A program made the position numbers and the translations under genes. The notes under the pieces are model-generated. The model made no database searches. It worked only from the letters and a program-made list of their open reading frames with translations, and was not told the origin of the DNA. 64,000 nt of DNA from Clostridiaceae bacterium BL-3 (lineage in GTDB: Bacteria; Bacillota; Clostridia; Clostridiales; Clostridiaceae), in contig CADDXC010000001.1 in NCBI GenBank assembly GCA_902809985.1, positions 1,488,001-1,552,000 on the forward strand, in the 5' to 3' direction. This document shows positions 44,265 through 53,335 of the stretch, in pieces; positions within the stretch are counted from its first letter, which is position 1; each line of letters opens with the position of its first letter.

Positions 44265-45938
44265 CTACGCTATAATTTCCGTTATAGCAGCACCTGGTGG
44301 AACAATGGGATGAACCCTCTCCTGTCTGTTTATATTACATTCTACTATAACAGGTTTATTTAAATTTAAAGCCTTTACTAAAACTTCTTCCACCTGATCA
44401 TTGGACTCTATTTTAAAAGCTTCTATACCATAAGCTTTTCCCAATTCCATGAAATTCACGTCCTGTCCAAGCTCTGTGCTTGAAAATCTCTTATTGTAAA
44501 ACATATCCTGCCATTGATATACCATACCTAAAGCATGGTTATTTAAAAGTAATTGTACAATGGGCAGTTTATATTTTGCCACAGTAGCAAGTTCAACTGA
44601 ATTCATTTTAAAACTTCCATCTCCTGCTACGTTTATTACCCTTTTGCCGGGGTTTCCTATAGATGCACCTATAGATGCTCCCAATCCATATCCCATAGTT
44701 CCAAGTCCCCCGGAAGATATGAATGTACGGGACTTTAAAAATTTAAAATATTGAGCAGTCCAGATTTGATTTTGTCCTACTTCAGTAGTTATTATACAAT
44801 CCCCTTTAGTAATTTTATAAAGGCAGTTCATTATATATTTAGGACTTAATCTACAATTTTTTTCAAAGGGATCCTTTTCTTCACTTTTCCACTGCTTTAT
44901 TCTATGCATCCACTTTTCATGACTGGCATTTTTCACCTTCTTATTTATCCTTTTGAGTACCTCTCTCACATCTCCTTTTATGGAAATATCCTCACTAATA
45001 TTTTTGCCAAACTCCCTTGAATCTATATCTATATGAATTATTTTAGCTTTAGGAGCAAAATCCTCAACTTTGCTTATAACTCTATCGCTGAATCTCGCTC
45101 CTATGGCTATAAGCAAATCACAATTATTCACAGCATAATTTGAACAGGGATTGCCATGCATGCCCACCATTCCCATATAGCTTTTATTATTTCCTGGAAA
45201 AGCTCCAATTCCCATAAGAGAACAGGTAATCGGAGAATCTATTTTTTTAACCAATTCCATAAGTTCTCTTTGAGCTCCAGATATAACTGCACCGCCTCCT
45301 GAATATATAACTGGTCTTTCACTATTATCTATCATATCAACTGCTTCATCTAGCTTGTCTTTAAATTCTCTCTGATTAAGGCCTATCTTATTTTTAGATA
45401 CAGCTAAATCATCTACTTCTGGCTTATACTCAACTTCTGATTCCTGTATATCCTTAGGTATGTCTACAACCACAGGGCCCGGTCTTCCACTGACAGCTAC
45501 CCTGAAGGCTTCTCTTACAATACCTGCTAAATTTTTTACATCTTCAACCATGTAATTTTTCTTAGTTATAGATGAGGTAATATCCCTGATGTCTACCTCT
45601 TGAAAAGAATCTTTTCCAAGTAACTTTAAAGACACCTGTCCCGTAAACACCACAATGGGAACGGAATCTCTATAAGCTGTTGCGATTCCAGTCACTGTAT
45701 TAGTTGCACCCGGACCCGAAGTTACAATTACTACTCCAGTTTTTCCAGTAGATCTAGCATATCCATCTGCAGCATGAGTAGCCCCTTGCTCATGAGCAGT
45801 CATTATATGATTTATATCCTTTGAATTGTACAAAGCATCATATATGGGAAGGACAGTACCTCCAGGATAGCCAAAAACAGTATCCACCCCTTGTTCTGAC
45901 ATACATTTTAATAACACTTCTGCACCCTTTAATTTCAT
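44265..45938 (-). CDS. ilvB: Acetolactate synthase large subunit
   Basis: 557-aa ThDP enzyme: the ThDP Glu is in TAHEQGATHAADGYAR, FAD-type motifs are GRPGPVVVDIPKD and IGARFSDRV, and the ThDP-Mg motif GDGSFKMNSVELATV continues to NNHALGMVYQWQ. It makes 2-acetolactate or 2-aceto-2-hydroxybutyrate for Val, Leu and Ile. No ilvN regulatory subunit or other ilv gene follows; this is a single-gene unit behind an isoleucine T-box. The ATG at 45938 is preferred to the upstream TTG. Confidence 0.95.
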   Translation of the reverse strand: MKLKGAEVLLKCMSEQGVDTVFGYPGGTVLPIYDALYNSKDINHIMTAHEQGATHAADGYARSTGKTGVVIVTSGPGATNTVTGIATAYRDSVPIVVFTGQVSLKLLGKDSFQEVDIRDITSSITKKNYMVEDVKNLAGIVREAFRVAVSGRPGPVVVDIPKDIQESEVEYKPEVDDLAVSKNKIGLNQREFKDKLDEAVDMIDNSERPVIYSGGGAVISGAQRELMELVKKIDSPITCSLMGIGAFPGNNKSYMGMVGMHGNPCSNYAVNNCDLLIAIGARFSDRVISKVEDFAPKAKIIHIDIDSREFGKNISEDISIKGDVREVLKRINKKVKNASHEKWMHRIKQWKSEEKDPFEKNCRLSPKYIMNCLYKITKGDCIITTEVGQNQIWTAQYFKFLKSRTFISSGGLGTMGYGLGASIGASIGNPGKRVINVAGDGSFKMNSVELATVAKYKLPIVQLLLNNHALGMVYQWQDMFYNKRFSSTELGQDVNFMELGKAYGIEAFKIESNDQVEEVLVKALNLNKPVIVECNINRQERVHPIVPPGAAITEIIA

Positions 45939-46077
45939 ATACAAAGCCCCCTAATTGTTAATTTTTTAACATACTTTATTTTAATTTTATATTTTTTCTT
46001 CTTAGACCAGAATGAATTTTTGTGATAATTCTGTAAATTGCATATATTTTCTCAATATATTTTAAAATTAGAATATA

Positions 46078-46320
46078 AAAAAACCAAACCACTCACCCTG
46101 GGGCGAGAGTTTGGTTCGCGGTACCACCCAATTTTTTTCTCAACTACAATAACGGCTTTGCCGGTACAGCTTACTTCTATTTCAGCCTACAACTCCAGGG
46201 TGATTTTCAATAGTTTATAATCTATGAGCTTTCACCTTATCTCACTCTCTTTAAAATCTTTTACTACCTACTCTTCCCTATCACGGTTTTATATATTTTT
46301 AAATTACATTCACAAATTAA
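46078..46320 (-). promoter_or_regulatory. Isoleucine T-box riboswitch of ilvB
   Basis: The minus strand has Stem I with specifier ATC (complement of 46202-46204), the antiterminator motif GGGTGGTACCGCG (complement of 46117-46129) and a terminator with a T-run near 46080. It is closely related to the tandem T-boxes at 21070-21535. Confidence 0.94.
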
Positions 46321-46336
46321 TTTATTATATGTGACG

Positions 46337-46365
46337 ATAATAATACCTTATGCTCTAAATGTCAA
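46337..46365 (-). promoter_or_regulatory. ilvB promoter
   Basis: The minus strand has TTGACA, 17 bases, TATTAT directly upstream of the T-box leader. Confidence 0.85.
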
Positions 46366-46427
46366 TAGTTTTTTTAATTTTTTATTTTTTGTTCATACTT
46401 TTTTTAATATTCTATTATCTACATGAG

Positions 46428-46463
46428 TAAAATAGATACAGATTTTTCCTGTATCTATTTTTT
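46428..46463. terminator. Terminator after the amino-acid permease gene
   Basis: A 13-bp perfect stem AAAATAGATACAG/CTGTATCTATTTT with a 7-base loop, 33 bases after the permease stop. Confidence 0.8.
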
Positions 46464-46495
46464 CATACATAATTTATTTTATTATGGCTGAAATA

Positions 46496-47905
46496 TTAAA
46501 TTACTTTTTCCTGATTGTTGTCTTCGGTAATAGTACTGTGTTTGTATCCATATATAAAATAAAGAATTAATCCAAAAGCAAGCCATACTACAAATCTCAT
46601 CAAAGTTACTTTTTGAAGATGTGCTATTAAGAATGCACAGGATATTACAGCGAGCATAGGAATAACAGGTGAAAATGGAACCTTAAAACTTCTCTCTCTA
46701 TTAGGTTCTGTCTTCCTTAAAACTATAACAGATGCAGATACTATTATAAACGCTGCCAACGTACCTATGTTGGTCAGTTCTGAAACAATTCCTATTGGAG
46801 TAAATCCAGCTACAACCATGGTTATAATACCTACCAGCAATGTACTCTTTACAGGTGTATGAAATTTTAGATTAACGTGTCCAAATACCTTTGGAAGTAG
46901 TCCATCTCTAGACATGGCAAATAATATACGAGTCTGTCCAAACATCATAACAATCAAAACTGAAGTTAAACCACAAATTGCACCCACTGAAACCAGTGCC
47001 GAACCCCAATTTATACCTACCTGCTGAAGAGCAAAGGCCACAGGAGCTGCTGTCTCCTTAAATTTCAAATATGGAACCATACCTGTTAATATAGCTGATA
47101 CTACAATATACAATACAGTGCAAATAATCAATGAACTTATAATACCTTTCGGCAAATCTTTCTGAGGATCTTTAACTTCTTCCGCTGCAGTAGAAACTGC
47201 ATCAAATCCTATATAAGCAAAGAATATCACTGAAGCACCAGCAAAAACCCCATTCCAACCATAAGGCATAAACGGATGCCAATTAGCCGGCTTTACATGT
47301 CCTACTCCCAGCACTATGAATAATAATACTACCGCTAATTTTATTCCAACTATTATATTGTTTGTAGTAGTACTCTGTTTTACACCTGCTATCAAAATAC
47401 CAGTTATAAGCACAAGTATAAGTACTGCAGGTAAATTTATTACTCCGCCTTCAAAAGGTGCTTTCGTAATAGCAGCCGGAAGTGTAATTCCCAAGCTTCC
47501 CAATATGCTGTTAAAATATCCACTCCATCCTATGGCCACCGTGCCAATTGCAAACGCATACTCCAGAATTAGATCCCAGCCTATAATCCATGCCCAAAAT
47601 TCTCCCAGTGCTGCATATCCATAGGTATATGCGCTTCCGGCTACTGGAACCATAGCCGCAATTTCTGAATAGCACAGCGCAGCAAAACCACAGGCTAAAC
47701 CTGCTATGATGAATGATATTACAAGAGCTGGTCCAGAATAATTTGCTGCCGCTATCCCTGTCAGTACAAATATACCTGTACCTATAATTGCTCCAATGCC
47801 AAGCATGGTAAGTTCAAAAGATCCCAATACCTTCTCTAAAGATTCTTTACCTTTAGTTTCTGCTATGAGATTATCTATAGATTTTCTCCTAAATATATCT
47901 TTCAT
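46496..47905 (-). CDS. APC-family amino acid permease (cationic amino acid transporter-like, YfnA type)
   Basis: 469 aa with 12 predicted helices. Helix 1 has the APC motif LGIGAIIGTGIFVLTG. It also has FIIAGLACGFAALCYSEIA with AGSAYTYGYAALGEFWAW, and FFAYIGFDAVSTAAEEVKDPQKDLP, a signature of the CAT subfamily. It is probably a proton-coupled importer or exchanger of branched-chain, basic or aromatic amino acids; the substrate is not readable. The start ATG at 47905 lacks an extra long leader. It is monocistronic. Confidence 0.9.
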   Translation of the reverse strand: MKDIFRRKSIDNLIAETKGKESLEKVLGSFELTMLGIGAIIGTGIFVLTGIAAANYSGPALVISFIIAGLACGFAALCYSEIAAMVPVAGSAYTYGYAALGEFWAWIIGWDLILEYAFAIGTVAIGWSGYFNSILGSLGITLPAAITKAPFEGGVINLPAVLILVLITGILIAGVKQSTTTNNIIVGIKLAVVLLFIVLGVGHVKPANWHPFMPYGWNGVFAGASVIFFAYIGFDAVSTAAEEVKDPQKDLPKGIISSLIICTVLYIVVSAILTGMVPYLKFKETAAPVAFALQQVGINWGSALVSVGAICGLTSVLIVMMFGQTRILFAMSRDGLLPKVFGHVNLKFHTPVKSTLLVGIITMVVAGFTPIGIVSELTNIGTLAAFIIVSASVIVLRKTEPNRERSFKVPFSPVIPMLAVISCAFLIAHLQKVTLMRFVVWLAFGLILYFIYGYKHSTITEDNNQEKVI

Positions 47906-48650
47906 AAAGTTATTGCCCCCTCATATATTTTATTGCAACTCAGAATCAAAAAAATTTTTTAATATTCCTATAGGTTTTAATAATTATTAATACTAACTTG
48001 AAAACTTAAACAATGCATCGTTTTAATTTGCAATTGCAAATCAACACCATTTTTATAATAAATGAATGTTTTTATTATAATACCACCATTTATTATACAA
48101 ATCAATATCATTTTATAATTTCTTTTATTATTTTTTTATTGTTTTATCATTTTTTTCGTATTGTATTTATAATCATTTAATTATGTATACGTTTAATGAA
48201 ATGATATTTTTGAATTTATTCATAAATTCTATTCAAATTTACAGAATCTATTATGTCAATATACTAAGAATCATTAAACCTCACAAAAATTTATTATTGC
48301 ATATATATTTTTTTATGGATTATTATATATAGAATAAATATTTATAAAAATATTTATAAAATTAAGAAATATCTTATCTATTTAATTTTTATCATAAATT
48401 GAACTTTTAAATATCCATTTCAATAATTTTACCCTATATTTAAAATGAATAAGTCAAACTTATCTTATATGAAAAAAATTTTAAGTTAAACTTCTATAAT
48501 AAAATTTATTCTAAGAATAATTATATTGAAATATTTATTACATTCTTATCTTATAAATGCAATTTCATAATAAAAAAATACCAAATAATTTGAATATATT
48601 TTAAACAAACACATAAATTACCTTCAACTGTATTTTTATAACATAACTTA
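47906..48650. other. Long AT-rich intergenic region without a recognised gene
   Basis: About 745 bases, mostly runs of A and T with very few G or C. I see no ORF with a ribosome site, no riboswitch consensus and no strong hairpin. It holds the promoter of the permease gene and possibly an upstream AT-rich element. Confidence 0.6.
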
Positions 48651-48653
48651 AAA

Positions 48654-48687
48654 AGAGATATACCAAAAATATTTTTGGTATATCTCT
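48654..48687 (-). terminator. Terminator of the alcohol dehydrogenase gene
   Basis: A perfect 34-base palindrome (AGAGATATACCAAAAAT and complement) about 75 bases after the stop. Confidence 0.75.
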
Positions 48688-48762
48688 AAACTGTGTTCTC
48701 ATAAAATATAACCTAATTTTGCCGCTGCATCTTAATGGATCAATTTTCATGATACCATCATG

Positions 48763-49938
48763 CTACTTACACAGATTAAGTATTTTTATTATATCCTCTT
48801 TCCCTATTTTTACAAATTGGCCTACTGTATTTGCACCATTATCCGTACATTTACTTGCCATTTCTTCTATTTTATCCTCAGGTATATTTCCCTCTTTCAA
48901 ACTCGTAGGAAGACCCATGGATTTAAAGAATGCAGTAAGTCTTCTTATACCTTCCAGTGCGATATCTTCAGGAGAATTATAGGAAAGATCCACATCCCAG
49001 ACTCTCACTGCAAATTGTACAAACCTGTTCATATCATGTTTATAGACATATTTCATCCATCCAGGAAAAACAATTGCAAGTCCTGCCCCATGGGCGATAT
49101 CAGTTTCCCCACTCAGTTCATGTTCAATTTTATGAGATGCCCAATCTCCAATTCTCCCTGTACTCAATATATCATTGTGAGCTATAGTACCGCTCCACAT
49201 TATCTCTGCCCTGGCATCATAATTTTCTGGTTCCTTCAAAACTATAGGTGCATTATTTATAACAGTTCTGAGAGCAGCTTCACAAAGTCTATCGGTAAGA
49301 TCCACATGTTTCACATTTGTAAAGTATCTTTCCATTATATGTGCCATAATGTCAGCAGCACCACAGGCAGTCTGATATGCTGGAAGTGTAAACGTAAGCT
49401 CTGGATTCATGATTGAAAATACAGGCCTTATAAGCACCGTATTCAATCCTTTTTTATACCATCCATCTTCATTCATTATTACAGAACTATTGCTGGCTTC
49501 AGTTCCTGTAGCAGGCAGTGTTATTACAACACCTACAGGCAGTGATTCCTTTACCTGGGCTTTCCCGCAGTAGAAATCCCATACATCTCCATCATATGGT
49601 ACTCCTACTCCAATTGCCTTGGCAGTGTCTGCGGCACTTCCTCCACCTACTGACAATATAAATTTTATATCATTTTCCCTGCAGATTTTTATACCCTCTT
49701 TAACGGGCCCCAATCTTGGATTAGGTTTTATCCCCGGAAGTTCTATAAATTCAATTCCATTTTTCTTCAAGGATTTTACTACTCTGTCATAGAGTCCAGA
49801 TCTTTTTATACTCCCTCCGCCATAGCAAAAAAGAATTTTTTTAGATTTAGAATACTCTTTTACTTTGCTTCCAACAAATCTTTCAGTATTTCTGCCGAAA
49901 ATAATTTCTGTAGCATTCTTAAAAATAAAATTCTCCAT
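48763..49938 (-). CDS. Iron-containing alcohol dehydrogenase (butanol dehydrogenase BdhA/YqhD type)
   Basis: 391-aa group III dehydrogenase. The nucleotide loop is ILSVGGGSAADTAKAIG. The metal site is formed by Asp in ACGAADIMAHIMERYF, His in DWASHKIEHELSGETDIAHGAGLA (HKIEHEL and the later H), and PATGTEAS. It reduces aldehydes, such as butyraldehyde or acetaldehyde, with NAD(P)H. It is a single gene with an ATG behind GGAGGATG. It would support alcohol formation in fermentation. Confidence 0.93.
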   Translation of the reverse strand: MENFIFKNATEIIFGRNTERFVGSKVKEYSKSKKILFCYGGGSIKRSGLYDRVVKSLKKNGIEFIELPGIKPNPRLGPVKEGIKICRENDIKFILSVGGGSAADTAKAIGVGVPYDGDVWDFYCGKAQVKESLPVGVVITLPATGTEASNSSVIMNEDGWYKKGLNTVLIRPVFSIMNPELTFTLPAYQTACGAADIMAHIMERYFTNVKHVDLTDRLCEAALRTVINNAPIVLKEPENYDARAEIMWSGTIAHNDILSTGRIGDWASHKIEHELSGETDIAHGAGLAIVFPGWMKYVYKHDMNRFVQFAVRVWDVDLSYNSPEDIALEGIRRLTAFFKSMGLPTSLKEGNIPEDKIEEMASKCTDNGANTVGQFVKIGKEDIIKILNLCK

Positions 49939-50033
49939 ACAACATCCTCCTCGTCAAATTTTTCTAAATACATCCATTAACATTTTAACACTTACTTCTA
50001 AATAATTATAGATATAAACTTAAAAGCAGCAGC

Positions 50034-52220
50034 TTATTTTAATTTTAATTTAGAAAGCGCCTCCGCTAATGATGAGTTTATAGGTTTCTCGTTTTCTTTT
50101 TTTATTTTCTTCATATATTTTGAAACATCTTTTCTATTTAATTTATTCTCAGATTCTTTAAATCTTTTATTAAATAAGTCAGCTTTTTCTCTAAAACTAC
50201 AATTAGGACATACATATATTTTCCCCTGGCCTTCTCCTCTGAGTTCAAGTTTTTTATGACATTCAGGGCATCTTACATTGGTAAATCTGCTTATATTTTC
50301 CCTATAGCCGCACTCTCTATCCTGACAGATATACATCATTCCACTCTTTCCCTTTACCTGAAGCATGTATTTGCCGCAGTGAGGGCATTTCTTGCCTGTA
50401 ACATTGTCATACACAAATTTATCTTTACTTTTCTTTACATCTTCCACCAATCTCACTGCATACTTTCTCATCTTCTTTGAAAATATATCTGGTTTTTCAT
50501 TACCTGTACTTATATCTTCAAGTTCTTTTTCCCATTTAGCTGTCATAAGAGGTGATTTAAGTCCTTCTGGAACTAAATCCACAAGCTGTTTTCCCTTGGA
50601 TGTCGGAACAATTTCCCTACCTCTTTTTTCCACATAAAACATATTAAATAGTTTCTCTATTATGTCTGCCCTAGTGGCCACAGTTCCTATACCTCCAGTT
50701 TCTCCAAGAGTTTTGGCACTTTCACTGTCCAATTTCACATATTTTTGGGGATTTTCCATGGCCGATAAAAGAGTGGCCTCATTAAACCTGGCAGGCGGTT
50801 TGGTTTGAAGTTTGTTCAATTCCACAGCCCTTATATTTACGATATCACCCTTTTTTACTTTTGGAAGCAGCTGGCTGTCTTTTTCACCTTCTGCCTCCAT
50901 TCCGGTTCCCCTCTCATATACCATTTTCCACCCTTTGGATTTTACTACATTCCCCACGGCTGTAAACAATTCTCCAGCAATATCTGCTTTTACAGAAGTT
51001 TGAACATACTCATAAGGAGGAAGCATGACTGCTAAAAATCTTTTTACAACCAGATCGTATATATTCATTTCTTCAGTACTCAATCTAGACAGCTGCACTC
51101 TTTCTTCCGTGGGAATTATGGCATGGTGATCTCCAATTTTGCCATTATCCACAAACCCTTTATGGGCATTTATTTTTTTACTCATTATCCGATCTGCAAA
51201 TTTTTTATAACTTCCCAATGAAATAGCTTTCAATCTTTCAGGTATAGTTTCAAACACATCTGTAGAAATATACCTGGAATCAGTTCTTGGATAAGTCAAT
51301 ATCTTATAGTTTTCATAAAGTCTCTGCATTATTGAAAGTGTCTCTTTAGCTGAATAGTTGAATATCCTGTTGGCATCTCTCTGAAGTTCAGTTAGATCAT
51401 ACAGGGCCGGTGAAAATTTTCTTTTGTCATTTTCCACTACATCAACTACAGTACAAATCTTACCATTGATTTTCTTTACAATGCCATCTGCCTTGTCTTT
51501 ATTAAAGATATTTGCCCTGCCGCTTTTTCTATCAACCCATTTCAATTTAAACTTATCGGATTTAGCAGTGATTTCATAATAATCCTTAGGTTTAAAATCA
51601 TTTATTTCTTTTTCTCTGTTAACTATCATGGCCAGAGTTGCAGACTGTACTCTCCCTGCAGTAAGCTGTGCATTATATTTGCAAGTGAGGGCCCGGGTTA
51701 TGTTAAGTCCTACCACCCAGTCCGCTTCTGCCCTGCACTGTGCAGCTCTATACAGATTATCATATTTAGAAGAAGGTTTTAAATTTTTAAATCCATTTAT
51801 TATGGATTTATCCGTCTGTGAGGATATCCATAACCTTTTAAGAGGTTTTTTTATTCTGGCCTTTTCTATTATCCACCTGGCTACCAGTTCTCCTTCCCTT
51901 CCAGAATCCGTGGCAATTACTATTTCCCCTATATCCTTTCTATTCATCTGAGCCTTAACTATATTAAACTGTTTTCCGCTTTGCTTTATAACTACCAGCT
52001 TTAATTTTTCTGGAAGCATCGGCAGGTCTTCCAGGTTCCAATTCTTATATTTTTCACTGTAGACTTCCGGATCCGCCAATGTTACCAAATGCCCGAGTGC
52101 CCAGGTCACTACATATCTGTCTCCCTCCAGATAGCCCGAGTTTTTTCTATTACACCTAAGTACCCTAGCCAAATCCCTTCCTACAGAAGGCTTTTCAGCC
52201 AATACCAATATTTTGCTCAT
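50034..52220 (-). CDS. topB: DNA topoisomerase III
   Basis: 728-aa type IA topoisomerase. The Toprim domain has Glu9 in LVLAEKPSVG and DSGREGE at 105-111, and the catalytic Tyr310 is in LTYPRTDSRYIS. It also has LTAGRVQSATL and RFNEATLLSAME. The C terminus has two zinc-ribbon-like pairs (CPHCGKYM ... CQDRECGY and CPECHKKL ... CPNCSFRE). It decatenates replication and recombination intermediates. The length is normal for the Bacillus/Clostridium TopB. Confidence 0.96.
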   Translation of the reverse strand: MSKILVLAEKPSVGRDLARVLRCNRKNSGYLEGDRYVVTWALGHLVTLADPEVYSEKYKNWNLEDLPMLPEKLKLVVIKQSGKQFNIVKAQMNRKDIGEIVIATDSGREGELVARWIIEKARIKKPLKRLWISSQTDKSIINGFKNLKPSSKYDNLYRAAQCRAEADWVVGLNITRALTCKYNAQLTAGRVQSATLAMIVNREKEINDFKPKDYYEITAKSDKFKLKWVDRKSGRANIFNKDKADGIVKKINGKICTVVDVVENDKRKFSPALYDLTELQRDANRIFNYSAKETLSIMQRLYENYKILTYPRTDSRYISTDVFETIPERLKAISLGSYKKFADRIMSKKINAHKGFVDNGKIGDHHAIIPTEERVQLSRLSTEEMNIYDLVVKRFLAVMLPPYEYVQTSVKADIAGELFTAVGNVVKSKGWKMVYERGTGMEAEGEKDSQLLPKVKKGDIVNIRAVELNKLQTKPPARFNEATLLSAMENPQKYVKLDSESAKTLGETGGIGTVATRADIIEKLFNMFYVEKRGREIVPTSKGKQLVDLVPEGLKSPLMTAKWEKELEDISTGNEKPDIFSKKMRKYAVRLVEDVKKSKDKFVYDNVTGKKCPHCGKYMLQVKGKSGMMYICQDRECGYRENISRFTNVRCPECHKKLELRGEGQGKIYVCPNCSFREKADLFNKRFKESENKLNRKDVSKYMKKIKKENEKPINSSLAEALSKLKLK

Positions 52221-52363
52221 ACTTATTTCCTTTCATCATAGATTAAACTTCAAAAAATTAGAGATAGCATTTCCAAACTATCCCTTATTCTATCTATTTT
52301 ATTATAATATTTATAATGGTTATTTACAAGCTAAAAGGCTGCAACCCGTCCGTTACTACTAAT

Positions 52364-52402
52364 AAAAAAATACTACCCATCTATAAACGGATAGTATTTT
52401 TT
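52364..52402 (-). terminator. Terminator after the SAM-riboswitch-controlled gene
   Basis: A 13-bp stem (AAATACTATCCGT with one or two wobble pairs) and a T-run on the minus strand, about 80 bases after the stop. Confidence 0.85.
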
Positions 52403-52479
52403 CACTTCAACAATTGCATACAAAATTTGACTCTTATCACTGCTTTTTTTAAAACACAAGATATAAGAAATTTTTAGTT

Positions 52480-52917
52480 CTAGATTATTTTTCTCAGTTT
52501 TTCCGATGATTTGACATAATCACACAAATTCATATATTTTACTTTCAATTTATACACAGTATAGTTCTTTAAGTTTCCATTTCGAATATATTTCCCCTTA
52601 TTTTTACCGCCTAAGGCCTTGAATACTCTATAAATTTCAGTAGAATATATTATTTTAGTCAATTTTCCAGAAACACATATTCTCTTAAACATCTTATACT
52701 TCTCAATTTTACTTTGAAAGTAAACATTGACTATAGAATCATTTTCAACATTCCCGATATCCTTATCTACAATAAAATATATATCTGTACAATCATTTAT
52801 AAATTCAGCTATATTTATAATATATTTTTTATCAGTTTTATCCAATGTGATAAAATATGCCTTCTGGGACTGATCTATATATTTCATCGCATCATTTAAT
52901 ATTGCACTCATTTTCAT
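52480..52917 (-). CDS. 145-aa protein under SAM riboswitch control, possibly a flavin-binding split-barrel protein
   Basis: The gene has an AAAGGGG ribosome site and its own terminator. The order of features (helix NDAMKYIDQSQ, strand KAYFITLDKTDKKYIINIAEF, strand DIYFIVDKD, VNVYFQSKI, RICVSGKLTKI) resembles pyridoxamine-phosphate-oxidase-like FMN barrels, but the match is weak. The C-terminal part is Lys/Tyr-rich (KNYTVYKLKVKYMNL). A SAM-I riboswitch lies about 220 bases upstream with nothing between, so the protein should be made when SAM is low. That points to sulfur or methionine metabolism, or uptake of an S-compound. The biochemical role is unknown. Confidence 0.6.
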   Translation of the reverse strand: MKMSAILNDAMKYIDQSQKAYFITLDKTDKKYIINIAEFINDCTDIYFIVDKDIGNVENDSIVNVYFQSKIEKYKMFKRICVSGKLTKIIYSTEIYRVFKALGGKNKGKYIRNGNLKNYTVYKLKVKYMNLCDYVKSSEKLRKII

Positions 52918-53090
52918 ACCCCTTTCCCACTAATATTTGCCGCAATATTTATAATATTGATTTTATCTTTATGCTATTAAAAAAAGATTAAATCTTACTT
53001 ATTCGCAGAATTCAATCCTTACGGATAAGTTCAACTTAACCTCTAGTTTTCTAGTTAGTCAACTAAAATATTAAATTTACTCATAGAGTC

Positions 53091-53124
53091 AAAAAACTTC
53101 CTATGGAGAAACCACAGGAAGTTA
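53091..53124 (-). terminator. Expression-platform terminator of the SAM-I riboswitch
   Basis: On the minus strand a 12-bp stem AACTTCCTGTGG with its complement (one wobble) and TTTTTT follows the aptamer by 12 bases. Confidence 0.88.
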
Positions 53125-53135
53125 TATCCTTTCAT

Positions 53136-53239
53136 TTCTCATCTCTCAGGTTAACCTGCTGGAATTGGCACCATTGAATAATATAAATTCAGGTTGCCGG
53201 GTATCATAGGGCCAGTCCCTCCACCTCTCTTGATAAGAA
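53136..53239 (-). promoter_or_regulatory. SAM-I (S-box) riboswitch
   Basis: The minus strand has P1 TTCTTATC with GATGAGAA, then AAGAGAGGTGGAGGGACTGG shortened to its core (GGTGGAGGGA), CCCTATGATACCCGGCAACC and GGTGCCAATTCC. After that come CAGCAGGT-like and CTGAGAGATGAG bases. These are the universal S-box positions. It lies upstream of the 145-aa gene. Confidence 0.96.
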
Positions 53240-53263
53240 TCAATATTTAATTATTACAATTAT

Positions 53264-53292
53264 ATATTACAATTATCAAAGTATTTTGTCAA
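53264..53292 (-). promoter_or_regulatory. Promoter of the SAM riboswitch transcript
   Basis: The minus strand has TTGACA, 17 bases, TAATAT, about 25 bases before the aptamer. Confidence 0.82.
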
Positions 53293-53335
53293 TACTAATT
53301 TTTATTTTTGTGTTATTAATTTGTAATAATGTCAC

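Noticed and set aside
47906-48650. Possible origin or phage attachment site in the AT-rich gap
   Set aside because: I found no DnaA boxes in an array, no direct repeats next to an integrase and no clear palindromes.
48760-49416. 218-codon plus-strand ORF opposite the alcohol dehydrogenase
   Set aside because: It is a shadow frame of an obvious dehydrogenase and is full of rare codon patterns.
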